In this document: positions 36,255 to 44,876 of the stretch, one piece after another
Position numbering within the stretch: the first letter of the stretch is position 1
How the letters are laid out: every line of letters begins with the position of its first letter
Assembly: GCA_005791165.1 (NCBI GenBank)
Contig: SXXW01000015.1
Span: 1 to 64,000, forward strand
Reading direction: 5' to 3'
Length of the DNA: 64,000 nt
Source: Cytophagaceae bacterium
Lineage (GTDB): Bacteria > Bacteroidota > Bacteroidia > Cytophagales > Spirosomataceae
Program-made: the position numbers and the translations under genes
Notes under the pieces: generated by a model
Seen by the model: only the letters and a program-made list of their open reading frames with translations
Told to the model about the DNA's origin: nothing
Databases searched by the model: none

Positions 36255-36964
36255 GGATAGTTTTAATTGGTTATGGAAAAATGGGAAAGGAGATTGAGCG
36301 CATAGCGATAGACCGTGGGCATCAAATAGTTTCCAAAATAGATATTGAAAATCCGGACGATTTAATTTCTTTAACGAATAAAGATGTAGACGTTGCTATT
36401 GAATTTTCAAATCCTATTTCTGTATTTTCCAATATCATGAAGTGTATTGAGAAACAAATTCCTATCGTTTGTGGTACCACAGGTTGGTTAGAGAAAAAAT
36501 CTGAAGTTGAAAAAGCGACTCAATCATTTGATTCAACTTTTTTTTACGCTTCTAATTATTCAATAGGTGTTAATTTATTTTTCAAATTAAATAAGCAATT
36601 GGCAAAATTAATGCAACCGCATGCTGGATATGATATTTATACGAATGAAATCCATCATGTAGAGAAAAAAGACTCGCCAAGTGGGACCGCCATCACGATT
36701 GCAGAAGGAATCATGAGTCAATATTCAAATAAGAAAAAATGGGTTAATAATGAAATTCCGGGTGCAGATGAAATTGCTATTTGGTCGCAGAGGGAATCCA
36801 CTAAACCTGGTACGCATACGGTAAAATACATTTCTAAGGTGGATCAAATTGAAGTTACTCATGAGGCATTTAGCCGCGAGGGTTTTGCATTGGGTGCTGT
36901 GATTGCTGCAGAATGGATTTTAGGCAAAAAGGGTGTATTAGGTATGGATGACATGTTAAATTAA
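36251..36964 (+). CDS. dapB: 4-hydroxy-tetrahydrodipicolinate reductase
   Basis: NAD(P)H-dependent step of diaminopimelate and lysine synthesis. The 237-aa protein begins with a Rossmann fold, MRIVLIGYGKMGKEIERIA. It contains IPIVCGTTGWLEKK, FYASNYSIGVNLFFKLNKQLA and the catalytic block EIHHVEKKDSPSGTAITIAEGI. It overlaps the preceding gene by 4 nt and the next by 1 nt. Confidence 0.96.
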   Translation: MRIVLIGYGKMGKEIERIAIDRGHQIVSKIDIENPDDLISLTNKDVDVAIEFSNPISVFSNIMKCIEKQIPIVCGTTGWLEKKSEVEKATQSFDSTFFYASNYSIGVNLFFKLNKQLAKLMQPHAGYDIYTNEIHHVEKKDSPSGTAITIAEGIMSQYSNKKKWVNNEIPGADEIAIWSQRESTKPGTHTVKYISKVDQIEVTHEAFSREGFALGAVIAAEWILGKKGVLGMDDMLN

Positions 36965-37752
36965 TGGGGATGTTGAAATTGGATCAATTGAAATCGGATT
37001 TAAAGGAAAATGGAGTTATTGTTATTCCAGGTTTTTTCGAGCGCAAATTAATTGAGGATATTCAATTAGCAGCCAAGAATATTTTCCAAATTCAATTTGA
37101 TCATTTAGGTATAAAGGGAGATTATTTATCTCAAATGACTCAGTTGTTTCAAAATCATTTAGACACTTTTATTAGTTGCGGCAAGTTGATTCAAACAGGA
37201 TTAGTTGAATTATATCAATTATCCGTGAATCCGGATTTGATTGAATTAGTGAAAAATTTGGGTTTATCGATGCCTTTGATGTGTACTCGTCCCATGTTAT
37301 TTTTCAATCATCCTAACCTTGCCATGTCGGAGCATTTCTATAAAACTCCCTTGCATCAAGATTGGGTTTCTATGTTGGCTTCACAGGATTCGATTGTTGT
37401 TTGGTTTCCTTTAATTGATTTGGAAATTGGACATGGCCCTGTCATTTTTTACCCGGGTTCTCATAAATTGGGACCACTGACGGATAAATTAGAAAATGGT
37501 TTTGCTGAGGTGCCCTTTGACCGAAGTGCATATCCTAAATTACAACCTGAAGTGAATATGGGGGATATTGTCATTTTTTCAACCTTGCTAGTTCACGAAT
37601 CGGGTGTTATCACCAATAATCAAATAAGGTGGTCTTCTCATTTACGGTACACCAATATGGAAGATGTTGATTTTGTAGAAAGAGGTTTTCCTTCGCCCTA
37701 CATAAATAAACCATCACAAGAGTTAATAGATAAGTATTTACACAAAAAATAA
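36964..37752 (+). CDS. phytanoyl-CoA dioxygenase (PhyH)-family Fe(II)/2-oxoglutarate oxygenase
   Basis: A 262-aa non-haem iron oxygenase. The metal triad is visible as HQDW (H131, D133) and the distal histidine in LVHESG (H211). An arginine in NQIRWSSHLRY is expected to hold 2-oxoglutarate. FYPGSHKLGPL is a typical PhyH stretch. It starts on the last base of the dapB stop codon and is followed by lepB after 4 nt, so it is translated within the par-dap-lep operon. Its substrate is unknown. Confidence 0.87.
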   Translation: MGMLKLDQLKSDLKENGVIVIPGFFERKLIEDIQLAAKNIFQIQFDHLGIKGDYLSQMTQLFQNHLDTFISCGKLIQTGLVELYQLSVNPDLIELVKNLGLSMPLMCTRPMLFFNHPNLAMSEHFYKTPLHQDWVSMLASQDSIVVWFPLIDLEIGHGPVIFYPGSHKLGPLTDKLENGFAEVPFDRSAYPKLQPEVNMGDIVIFSTLLVHESGVITNNQIRWSSHLRYTNMEDVDFVERGFPSPYINKPSQELIDKYLHKK

Positions 37753-37756
37753 TTTT

Positions 37757-38902
37757 ATGAATTCCAAAGACGCAAAAAAACCTACGCAAAAATCAGCCTT
37801 TAGAGAGTGGTTGGATTCTGTTTTATTTGCAGTAGTCGCGGCTACCCTGATTCGCTTTTTTCTTTTTGAAGCATATACGATTCCTACTCCATCCATGGAA
37901 AGTTCGTTGATGGTCGGTGATTTTTTGTTTGTTAGTAAAATGCATTATGGGGTTCGGACGCCAAAAACTCCTTTACAATTACCTTTAACGCATCAAAAAA
38001 TATGGTTCACAAATATACCGTCTTATTTACGGTGGTTGAATTTGCCAACTTTCCGTTTGCCTGGCTTCACAGAAGTTAAAAAAGGAGATGCCGTTGTTTT
38101 TAATGCACCAAATTGGGAAGATGATGGAGATGCTCCTTTAGATCTGCGTACTTTTTATGTAAAAAGGTGTGTAGGTACACCTGGTGATATTATTGAAGTT
38201 CGGAACCAACAGGTATTTGTCAATAATAAGGCCTTGGAAAATCCAGAAAGAATGCAACATCCTGTGTTTATGAAGACCAAGGAAACATTAGAAGAAAGTT
38301 TTTTCGATCAGTTCGGCATTCGCAATTCTCCTAATGCAAGTTTTGATTCAGCAGATTGGTTGCCTTTGGCTGACTCAGTTAACCAATTGGTTGGATACAA
38401 ATTGAATACATCTGCAAGTAAGATTTCAGAAATTTCTAAATCTTCATTTTCTAAATCTTTTGATTATGATTCATTTAAAGATGTAAAAGGACAGGCATTT
38501 GAAGCTATTTTCCCTCATGATACCACGCAGTTCAAATGGAATAGAGATTGGTTTGGGCCATTACAAATTCCGGCAAAAGGCTGGACTGTCAATTTAGATG
38601 CCAAAAATGTCAAATTATACCAAGAAACTATTCAGAAGTACGAAGGAAACGAAGGTATAACGATCGACGGAGATAAAATTTCACAAAATGGAAAAGTATT
38701 AATTAGCTATACTTTTAAACAAGATTACTATTTTATGATGGGGGATAACCGCCATAATTCAGCTGATTCACGGTTTTGGGGATTTGTACCTGCCGATCAT
38801 ATCGTAGGAAAAGCTGTATTTGTTTGGATGTCATTAGATCCTAATAAAGGTCTTTTTTCCGGTAAAATTCGCTGGAATCGCATCTTCCGTTTTGTCAATT
38901 AG
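37757..38902 (+). CDS. lepB: signal peptidase I
   Basis: Membrane serine protease that cleaves signal peptides of exported proteins. The 381-aa length is long for the family but usual for Bacteroidota. A single N-terminal membrane anchor (LDSVLFAVVAATLIRFFLF) precedes the nucleophile block TIPTPSMESSLMVGD (Ser46). The general-base lysine is in RTFYVKRCVGTPGD (K136). The C-terminal box is MMGDNRHNSADSRFWGFVP. A large insertion of about 180 residues separates the last two blocks. Its stop interlocks with that of the convergent RlmI-like gene. Confidence 0.96.
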   Translation: MNSKDAKKPTQKSAFREWLDSVLFAVVAATLIRFFLFEAYTIPTPSMESSLMVGDFLFVSKMHYGVRTPKTPLQLPLTHQKIWFTNIPSYLRWLNLPTFRLPGFTEVKKGDAVVFNAPNWEDDGDAPLDLRTFYVKRCVGTPGDIIEVRNQQVFVNNKALENPERMQHPVFMKTKETLEESFFDQFGIRNSPNASFDSADWLPLADSVNQLVGYKLNTSASKISEISKSSFSKSFDYDSFKDVKGQAFEAIFPHDTTQFKWNRDWFGPLQIPAKGWTVNLDAKNVKLYQETIQKYEGNEGITIDGDKISQNGKVLISYTFKQDYYFMMGDNRHNSADSRFWGFVPADHIVGKAVFVWMSLDPNKGLFSGKIRWNRIFRFVN

Positions 38903-40080
38903 ATAACTCTTAATACAAATCCTTTTAAGTAATTACTTTCTGGGTGAAATAAGTTGATCGGATGGTCTGGAGCCTGTGTCATTTGATGAATGACTTGGAT
39001 TTCCCTACCAGTCTCTATCCCTGCTGAGACCAACATATTATAAAATAAGTCTCTCGTAATTACTTGTGAGCACGAATATGTGAAAATTAGACCGTTTTTC
39101 TTGATTTTTTTAATGGCCAAATAATTGATTTTTTGATACCCTTGGAGTGCCTTATGTTTACTGCTAATCGATTTAGCAAAGGCTGGTGGATCCAAAATAA
39201 TGATATCAAATTCTTCTTCACAATTCTTTAAATAGGGTAGTGTTTCGCCTACAATAGATTCATGTTTCTTATTTGGGAATTCATTTAAAGTCAAATTGAT
39301 GTTGACTAAATCAATGGCTTTAGCTGAAGTGTCTAGTGATACTACCTTTTTGGCACCTTCCTTAAGTGCATACATGGAAAATCCGCCTGAATAGCAAAAT
39401 GTATTTAAGATGGTCTTGCCTTTTGAATACTGTGATAGTAATTGCCTATTATCCCGTTGGTCAATGAAGAAACCTGTTTTTTGCCCAGTAACCCAATTGA
39501 CCGAAAATTTTATTCCATTTTCTACAATTTCATAAGGTGTATCCGCTTTTCCTTCTAAATAATCATTGTTGCAGTTTTTAGCATACTCAGGTGGCAATGT
39601 TTCTTTGCTCTTATCATAAATAGCTTTAATCTTTTTTCCAAAAACGTGCTTTAAAGCATTCACGACTTCCATTCGATCTAAATGCATTCCAATGGTATGC
39701 GCCTGAAATACAAAAACTCCGTTATAATGGTCGATCACTAATCCAGGGCATCCGTCACCTTCACCATGTATTAGTCGGTATGCATTAGTTTCTCCTAATG
39801 GAAGCTTTTCCCTTAAATCAGAAGCATTTTGAATTTTTTGTATCCAGAATTCTTCTTTTGAAGTGATCTCTTGGAAAGAAACAATTTTGACAGAAATACT
39901 TCCATGATGAAAATGACCTGTTCCTAAGAACTCATCTCTTGAACTGATTACCTTGACCCAATCTCCATCTTTCAAATGATCACTTTGTTTTAAGATAGCT
40001 CCTGAGAAAATCCAAGGATGAAATCTCTTCACTGGAGAATCTTTTCCTGGTTTTAGCTGTACAAATTTCATGTCTTCCAT
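38899..40080 (-). CDS. class I rRNA methyltransferase, RlmI-like
   Basis: A SAM-dependent 23S rRNA cytosine-C5 methyltransferase by family. I place the start at 40080 (MEDMKFVQLKPG, 393 aa) or 40071, because the track start at 40128 overlaps the upstream gene. The N-terminal PUA domain has RFHPWIFSGAI. The middle contains GQKTGFFIDQRDNRQLLS and ILNTFCYSGGFSMYAL (SAM site). The catalytic region is DIIILDPPAFAKS. It follows the zinc hydrolase gene and interlocks its stop with lepB. Confidence 0.9.
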   Translation of the reverse strand: MEDMKFVQLKPGKDSPVKRFHPWIFSGAILKQSDHLKDGDWVKVISSRDEFLGTGHFHHGSISVKIVSFQEITSKEEFWIQKIQNASDLREKLPLGETNAYRLIHGEGDGCPGLVIDHYNGVFVFQAHTIGMHLDRMEVVNALKHVFGKKIKAIYDKSKETLPPEYAKNCNNDYLEGKADTPYEIVENGIKFSVNWVTGQKTGFFIDQRDNRQLLSQYSKGKTILNTFCYSGGFSMYALKEGAKKVVSLDTSAKAIDLVNINLTLNEFPNKKHESIVGETLPYLKNCEEEFDIIILDPPAFAKSISSKHKALQGYQKINYLAIKKIKKNGLIFTYSCSQVITRDLFYNMLVSAGIETGREIQVIHQMTQAPDHPINLFHPESNYLKGFVLRVI

Positions 40081-40099
40081 CCTGTAAAATTGCAAAATT

Positions 40100-41005
40100 T
40101 TATTTAAAAAAGGGTTGACCCGCTTCAATCCAAGCAGAATACCAAATGTCGCCTACATGTTTATAAGCACTTTGAAACCGATCTTCTATTTGATGGTCAA
40201 GTACTTGATGATATTTTTTACTGTATTCTAGGCTATAATTCTTTTGTAGTGCGTTTCCTTTTTTTTCAAACGTATATTTCTTTGACTGCTTAAATGTGGT
40301 ATTTAATTTGGCTTCTTTGTCGATTAAAATCTTCACTTGAGCGTGTGATTCTAAAACCCAATCCCAGGCCGATTTAGTTACATTGGAGATAAATGTGGCT
40401 GGACCAACCCACTCCTCTAAAGCCTCATTTAATAGTTCTGGAATACGAGATTCCCAAAAAGCATGCAATCCTGTTTGTCCCGTTTTTTGTCCGTCATAAT
40501 TAGACGTCGTATGCAATGGAACATGTAAATCTCCAATGTAGTGGCCCATTTCTGCGGATAATTTAATAATCTTGATGGTGTCTCGACGAGTAAACGCATA
40601 TTTTAATTGTTGGTATAAAATGGGAATATGCCAAGGAACGATTCCGTGTTTTACTAAACTATCTTGATGCATATTTTTTGTTATAACATCCCAACTTGTA
40701 TAGCTAATATCATCAATTTTATATCGATCTAAATCTATATAATGCCTTGATGCCTCATTGTCCATGATGTATCTTCGTTGGTCTGGCAAAACCGATAGAT
40801 CTTCAATTTCCTTTTGATGCCTTTTATAAAATTTTATCATTTCCATGGGCAAGGTATATATGGCTAGCGTGTTTATTTTTTTATGCGCAAAAAATCCCCA
40901 AGGTTTGGTTAATTCGCTTGAATATCCTCTTGAATGAAGTGTTAGGACTAAAATAATAAGTAGCTGATAGCTTTTTTTGTTCAGGATGTTGTGTTTTAAA
41001 ATCAT
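40100..41005 (-). CDS. secreted zinc-dependent phospholipase C / S1-P1 nuclease-like protein
   Basis: A 301-aa exported protein with a signal peptide (YQLLIILVLTLHSRGYS). The mature N-terminus PWGFFAHKKIN has the Trp-His start by which this fold binds zinc. Further probable ligands lie in MGHYIGDLHVPLHTTSNYDG and GLHAFWESRIPEL. The motif set fits the phospholipase C/P1 nuclease superfamily, in a Bacteroidota subgroup whose substrate is not established. It shares a strand with the RlmI-like gene, 19 nt upstream of it. Confidence 0.85.
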   Translation of the reverse strand: MILKHNILNKKSYQLLIILVLTLHSRGYSSELTKPWGFFAHKKINTLAIYTLPMEMIKFYKRHQKEIEDLSVLPDQRRYIMDNEASRHYIDLDRYKIDDISYTSWDVITKNMHQDSLVKHGIVPWHIPILYQQLKYAFTRRDTIKIIKLSAEMGHYIGDLHVPLHTTSNYDGQKTGQTGLHAFWESRIPELLNEALEEWVGPATFISNVTKSAWDWVLESHAQVKILIDKEAKLNTTFKQSKKYTFEKKGNALQKNYSLEYSKKYHQVLDHQIEDRFQSAYKHVGDIWYSAWIEAGQPFFK

Positions 41006-41019
41006 TTTGTTTAATTTTG
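40989..41019 (+). promoter_or_regulatory. promoter of rpsT (-33 and -7)
   Basis: TTG (40989-40991) and TAATTTTG (41012-41019) are 20 nt apart, matching the Bacteroidota consensus. The predicted leader before the rpsT ATG is about 32 nt. It overlaps the 5' end of the divergent zinc hydrolase gene. Confidence 0.6.
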
Positions 41020-41057
41020 CATTTCAATTTTATTAGAATAAGAAGATTATTTAAACA

Positions 41058-41315
41058 ATGGCAAATCATAAATCAGCATTAAAGCGTATTAGAGCAAATG
41101 AATCAAAGCGTTTGCGCAACCGTTATCAACACAAGTCAACTCGTACGATGATTAAAAATCTTCGTTTGACAACAGATAAATCTATTGTGGTTGATTTGTA
41201 CAAAAAGGTTTCTTCTGCTCTAGATAAATTAGCTAAGAAAAATATTATTCATAAGAATAAAGCAGCAAATCAAAAATCTAAATTAGCTAAGTTGGCGAAT
41301 AAATTAGCCGCATAG
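41058..41315 (+). CDS. rpsT: 30S ribosomal protein S20
   Basis: An 85-aa, strongly basic protein. MANHKSALKRIRANESKRLRNRYQHKSTRTMIKNLR is the S20 signature, and the C-terminal helix KKNIIHKNKAANQKSKLAKLANKL is standard. It binds 16S rRNA early in small-subunit assembly. It is a single-gene unit between its own promoter and terminator. Confidence 0.98.
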   Translation: MANHKSALKRIRANESKRLRNRYQHKSTRTMIKNLRLTTDKSIVVDLYKKVSSALDKLAKKNIIHKNKAANQKSKLAKLANKLAA

Positions 41316-41338
41316 TTTTAGATTATCAGCATATTGAT

Positions 41339-41361
41339 AAACCCCACAATCGCGGGGTTTT
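41339..41361 (+). terminator. terminator of rpsT
   Basis: AAACCCC pairs with GGGGTTT around an 8-nt loop, ending in TTTT. It precedes the radC start by about 40 nt. Confidence 0.75.
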
Positions 41362-41398
41362 CTTGTTTATATGGATTACCTTCAGGAAAAATGTTCAG

Positions 41399-42100
41399 AT
41401 GAATTATGTACTTAATGGAGGTAAAATCAAAGAAATTCGATTGGAGGAGAGGCCACGTGAGTTGATGGCGATCAAGGGGAAGGATACTTTGCGGATAGAA
41501 GAAATACTTTCCTTATTGATAGGCTCAGGGATTCCTAATAAATCAGCTTTAGATCTTTCAAAAGATATATTGAACTCCATTCAAGGGGATTTAAATAAGT
41601 TAGGCCGTTTTAATCAATTTGACTTCATGAAGTTCAAAGGGATTGGAAAGGCTAAGTCAGCCGTTTTAGTGGCTGCATTAGAGCTAGGTCGACGGCGAAT
41701 GGTTTTTGAAACGACACATCGGATTGACACCATTCTAGCTTCAAAAGACGCTTACAACTTGTTAAGGCCCCACTTAAGTGATTTAGCGCACGAAGAATTT
41801 TGGATTATTCATTTAAATCGAGCCTCTCGATTAATTAAATTAGAAAAATTTAGTGTGGGTGGTGTGGCAGGTACTTCAGTCGATTTGAAACTATTGTTTA
41901 AATCTGCTTTAGAGCAAACCTCCTCAGCCATTATTTTGGCTCACAATCATCCTTCAGGCCAACTACAACCAAGTCAGGCCGATAAGCATTTAACTAAAAA
42001 AATAATTGAAGCTGCAGGACTATTTGAAATACAAATTTCCGATCACTTGATTGTGGCTTCAGATACCTATTTCAGTTTTGCCGATGAAGGAATACTTTAA
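41399..42100 (+). CDS. radC: RadC-family JAB/MPN-domain protein
   Basis: I use the ATG at 41399 (MNYVLNGGKIKEIRLEERPRE, 233 aa) because the track start at 41363 lies just after the rpsT terminator. The N-terminal part has a helix-hairpin-helix (FDFMKFKGIGKAKSAVLVAALELGRR). The C-terminal JAMM-type domain holds AIILAHNHPSGQLQPSQAD, with His-x-His and Asp as metal ligands. Despite the name, a repair role is not proven for this family. Confidence 0.93.
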   Translation: MNYVLNGGKIKEIRLEERPRELMAIKGKDTLRIEEILSLLIGSGIPNKSALDLSKDILNSIQGDLNKLGRFNQFDFMKFKGIGKAKSAVLVAALELGRRRMVFETTHRIDTILASKDAYNLLRPHLSDLAHEEFWIIHLNRASRLIKLEKFSVGGVAGTSVDLKLLFKSALEQTSSAIILAHNHPSGQLQPSQADKHLTKKIIEAAGLFEIQISDHLIVASDTYFSFADEGIL

Positions 42101-42103
42101 TTT

Positions 42104-42202
42104 TTATTTACCTCTTTCCTTGTAAATATTTTGAAGTTTAACTCCTACTACGATAGCTACTGCAAATAAAATGATAAAAAAGGCGGCTCCTGAATATCCC
42201 AT
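42104..42202 (-). CDS. predicted 32-aa single-span membrane peptide
   Basis: An ORF too short for the track, encoding MGYSGAAFFIILFAVAIVVG followed by VKLQNIYKERGK. It has one strongly hydrophobic helix (residues 6-21) and a basic tail, so the C-terminus probably stays in the cytoplasm. It lies 35 nt downstream of hisB on the same strand and ends 3 nt from convergent radC. I do not recognise a family. Coding status is inferred from composition and position. Confidence 0.5.
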   Translation of the reverse strand: MGYSGAAFFIILFAVAIVVGVKLQNIYKERGK

Positions 42203-42237
42203 GTGTTGTTAAATTTTATTCAAAATTATGAAATTAA

Positions 42238-43350
42238 TTATAGTAATCCTTTTGTGCTGGGCAAAGAATTTAAATTATTTATATCTCTTTTGACAGCTAA
42301 TTGGATCGATTTGGCAAATGCCTTAAAAATCGATTCAATTTTATGATGCTCGTTTTCTCCTTCAGCCTTAATATTTAAATTGCATTTGGCTGCATCCGAA
42401 AAAGATTTAAAGAAGTGACTGAACATTTCTGTTGGCATCTCACCGATCTTCTCTCTTTTAAATTCAGCTTCCCAAACGAGCCAGTTTCGACCAGAGAAAT
42501 CTAAGGCCACTTGGGCTAAACAATCATCCATAGGTAATAAAAATCCATATCGGGCTATACCTTTCTTTTGACCTAGGGCCAACAAAAATGCTTCACCTAA
42601 TGCAATCCCGGTATCTTCAATGGTGTGATGTTCGTCTATATGTAAATCCCCTTGAACTTGTATAGTGAGATCAAGGTTACCGTGCTTTGCGATTTGATCT
42701 AACATATGATCAAAAAAGGCTAAACCAGTTTGATTATTAGCATTACCCTTTCCATCGAGGTTCAACTGGATGGAAATTTTGGTTTCATTCGTATTTCTAG
42801 TATGAATGATTATACGTTCGGGTAATTTAAAATAGGAATAAATATCATTCCAATCAATGGTTTGCAGCGCTGTGATTGGTTTTAATTCAGTAGGTATCTC
42901 TAAATCGCTGATTAAAAACGCTTTAGCACCCAAATTTTTAGCTAATTGAATATCAGTGATTCGGTCACCTATGACATATGAATTACTTAAATCATAATCA
43001 GCCGTCAGATATTCTCCTAATAAACCTAGACCCGGTTTTCTTGTAGGAAGATTATCTTGAGGAAAAGATTTATCAATTAAAATATTTGAAAATACAATTC
43101 CTTCTGAAGCTAAGATTTCTAGCATTTTATTTTGGGCTGGCCAAAACGTATCTTCAGGAAATGAGGAAGTACCTAGTCCATCTTGGTTGGTAACCATAAC
43201 TAATTCAAAGTCGAATTCTTCGTTTATCTTCTTTAAATTAGATATGACATGAGGCAAAAAGGACAATTTATCTAAACTGTCAACTTGCTGGTCTGGTTGA
43301 GGCTCAATTATTAAAGTGCCATCCCGGTCTATGAATAATACTTTCTTCAT
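42238..43350 (-). CDS. hisB: bifunctional histidinol-phosphatase / imidazoleglycerol-phosphate dehydratase
   Basis: A 370-aa fusion catalysing steps 6 and 8 of histidine synthesis. The N-terminal HAD phosphatase starts [13 protein letters not shown], with [18 protein letters not shown] near residue 130. The C-terminal dehydratase has [34 protein letters not shown] and [15 protein letters not shown], the metal-binding His/Glu motifs. No other his gene is in the window. A -7 element lies only about 5 nt upstream of the start codon. Confidence 0.96.
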   Translation of the reverse strand: MKKVLFIDRDGTLIIEPQPDQQVDSLDKLSFLPHVISNLKKINEEFDFELVMVTNQDGLGTSSFPEDTFWPAQNKMLEILASEGIVFSNILIDKSFPQDNLPTRKPGLGLLGEYLTADYDLSNSYVIGDRITDIQLAKNLGAKAFLISDLEIPTELKPITALQTIDWNDIYSYFKLPERIIIHTRNTNETKISIQLNLDGKGNANNQTGLAFFDHMLDQIAKHGNLDLTIQVQGDLHIDEHHTIEDTGIALGEAFLLALGQKKGIARYGFLLPMDDCLAQVALDFSGRNWLVWEAEFKREKIGEMPTEMFSHFFKSFSDAAKCNLNIKAEGENEHHKIESIFKAFAKSIQLAVKRDINNLNSLPSTKGLL

Positions 43351-43354
43351 GATA

Positions 43355-43362
43355 CAAAGGTA
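43355..43362 (-). promoter_or_regulatory. -7 promoter element of hisB
   Basis: Minus-strand TACCTTTG matches TAnnTTTG and ends 4 nt before the hisB ATG. If used, transcription would begin at or inside the start codon and the message would be leaderless. No good -33 element is seen. Confidence 0.35.
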
Positions 43363-43436
43363 ATGAATGTAAAGTTTACAGAGAATAAAAGAAAAAAATA
43401 TGCAAAAAATAATTCTTATATATGCTCCAGTACTTG

Positions 43437-43444
43437 TAATTTTG
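43437..43444 (+). promoter_or_regulatory. -7 promoter element of the DUF937-like gene
   Basis: TAATTTTG matches TAnnTTTG. The predicted start near 43451 lies downstream of the track's ORF start (43363) and 11 nt before ATG 43462, supporting the shorter protein. Confidence 0.45.
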
Positions 43445-43461
43445 TATTTGAAATAAAAACT

Positions 43462-44706
43462 ATGGGGGAATTATTTGGTGTTATTCAAGAAGATTTGCGC
43501 GGCAATGTGATTCGCAGAATCTCTTTATTTACTGGTGAGTCAGAACCCAAAGTAGAAGAGTTGATCCCTGTTTGGGAGGCAATTATATTAGGTGGATTGC
43601 TAAAACTTATTCGTAACCGAATTCGATTCAATGCACTTTATAATTTTATTTTACAAAAGCCTATCCCGCGTGTCGCTATAGAGGAATTGCAGGCTGGAAA
43701 TGCAACTAAATTGCAATTAGAAGAAATTAGTCATTACGGTGAAGGATTAATTGGAATTCTTATTCCAGATAAAAAGAGTGCGATTGCGATGTTGATTTCT
43801 AAGGAACTAGGGTGCAAAAGTTCATCGTTTTTGAAAGGTTTAAGTGTAGTTTTTGGTTTATATGGTTTTAAATTAAAAGAAGAAGATTACGATTCATTAC
43901 GAGATTGGAAATCGTTTGCTGAGTTTTTTAGTATTAAAAAAGGTGATTTTAGTGCTTTGTGTCCATCCAATTTACGATTTGCAATTTCTGATATTTTATT
44001 ACTTTCAGATGTATTAAAATTAGATCCAGAGGCTTTAGTCTATTTAACTGAAGACCCTGAAAGAGATGAGGTCAAGTCAAAATATACTCTTTTTGACAAA
44101 AAAAATCTTTTGTATATTATTATTACCATCTTATTGAGCTTATTTACCGTTTGGTATACCTTGTTAAAGCCAAAGGTAGATCCAGAAATTACCTCGGATT
44201 TGGAAGAGGTAATTCCAATAGACAGTTTAAATAAATTAAATGATAGTTTGACGAAAGCGGTTTTAGATTCTAATCGAATTAAGAATGATTCGCTTTTTAC
44301 ATTAAATTGGCCAGATGGGACTCAATATGTAGTACCTAAGAAATCTATCTTGGTTGATTTACACGGTTATTTGATTGATTCCACACAATCTTCTCCCTTA
44401 GAATTAACTTGTCAAGAACTTGTTTTTGATGAGAATACTGATTTATTATTGAAGCCTACAGATTATTTATTTAAGCAACTTTCGATTCAAATGAATAAAT
44501 CAAAAAATGTGGATGTTCAGATTTCTGCCATATCGAATAAGGATGACAAATCGTCCTTTAAACGTGGTTTTGCCATAAAAAATCGATTAGTGGGCGAAGG
44601 GCTTTCATTCAAAAAAATTAGCGTACAAGCTAGTGTAGAAAGTGCAAGTAGTCAGGCTAATTCTCAAGTCAAATTTATATTTACTAAACGTAATTTATTG
44701 AAATAA
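43462..44706 (+). CDS. DUF937-like, single-membrane-span protein with OmpA-like C-terminus
   Basis: I use ATG 43462 ([20 protein letters not shown], 414 aa); the 33 extra residues of the track look non-coding and lie before the likely promoter. The N-terminal region ([29 protein letters not shown]) resembles DUF937/YidB proteins. A membrane helix [20 protein letters not shown] near residues 214-233 follows. The C-terminal 100 residues resemble an OmpA-type peptidoglycan-binding domain by pattern ([20 protein letters not shown] ... [14 protein letters not shown]). Inferred role: inner-membrane protein reaching the cell wall. Confidence 0.65.
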   Translation: MGELFGVIQEDLRGNVIRRISLFTGESEPKVEELIPVWEAIILGGLLKLIRNRIRFNALYNFILQKPIPRVAIEELQAGNATKLQLEEISHYGEGLIGILIPDKKSAIAMLISKELGCKSSSFLKGLSVVFGLYGFKLKEEDYDSLRDWKSFAEFFSIKKGDFSALCPSNLRFAISDILLLSDVLKLDPEALVYLTEDPERDEVKSKYTLFDKKNLLYIIITILLSLFTVWYTLLKPKVDPEITSDLEEVIPIDSLNKLNDSLTKAVLDSNRIKNDSLFTLNWPDGTQYVVPKKSILVDLHGYLIDSTQSSPLELTCQELVFDENTDLLLKPTDYLFKQLSIQMNKSKNVDVQISAISNKDDKSSFKRGFAIKNRLVGEGLSFKKISVQASVESASSQANSQVKFIFTKRNLLK

Positions 44707-44739
44707 TACAATATATTAGGTTTATTTAGATTAATAAGA

Positions 44740-44747
44740 TACTTTTG
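44740..44747 (+). promoter_or_regulatory. -7 promoter element of the DEAD-box gene
   Basis: TACTTTTG matches TAnnTTTG. The predicted start near 44754 would place the whole structured leader in the transcript. No clear -33 TTG. Confidence 0.45.
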
Positions 44748-44762
44748 TAATAAATAAGTACA

Positions 44763-44850
44763 AATACATCCGCACAAACTCTTTTACATTTAATGTAAAT
44801 CCCTTTCTTTTTTTTAGGGCTATTGGCAAGAGTTAAATTACGGATGTGTT
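44763..44850 (+). ncRNA. candidate structured 5' leader of the DEAD-box helicase gene
   Basis: Nested complementary segments can fold in the predicted transcript. P1 pairs AATACATCCG (44763-44772) with CGGATGTGTT (44841-44850), with one G-U. P2 pairs AACTCTT (44777-44783) with AAGAGTT (44828-44834). Inside lie a TTACA/TGTAA hairpin (44784-44798) and a CCCT/AGGG hairpin with a U-rich loop (44801-44819). It ends 26 nt before the ATG. No known family is recognised. It may sense temperature, a protein or the helicase itself. Confidence 0.5.
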
Positions 44851-44876
44851 CGGGCATCGTAATTAAAATATAAAAA

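Noticed and set aside
43363-43461. N-terminal extension of the DUF937-like ORF
   Set aside because: Precedes a good -7 element and has a composition unlike a protein N-terminus; start moved to 43462.
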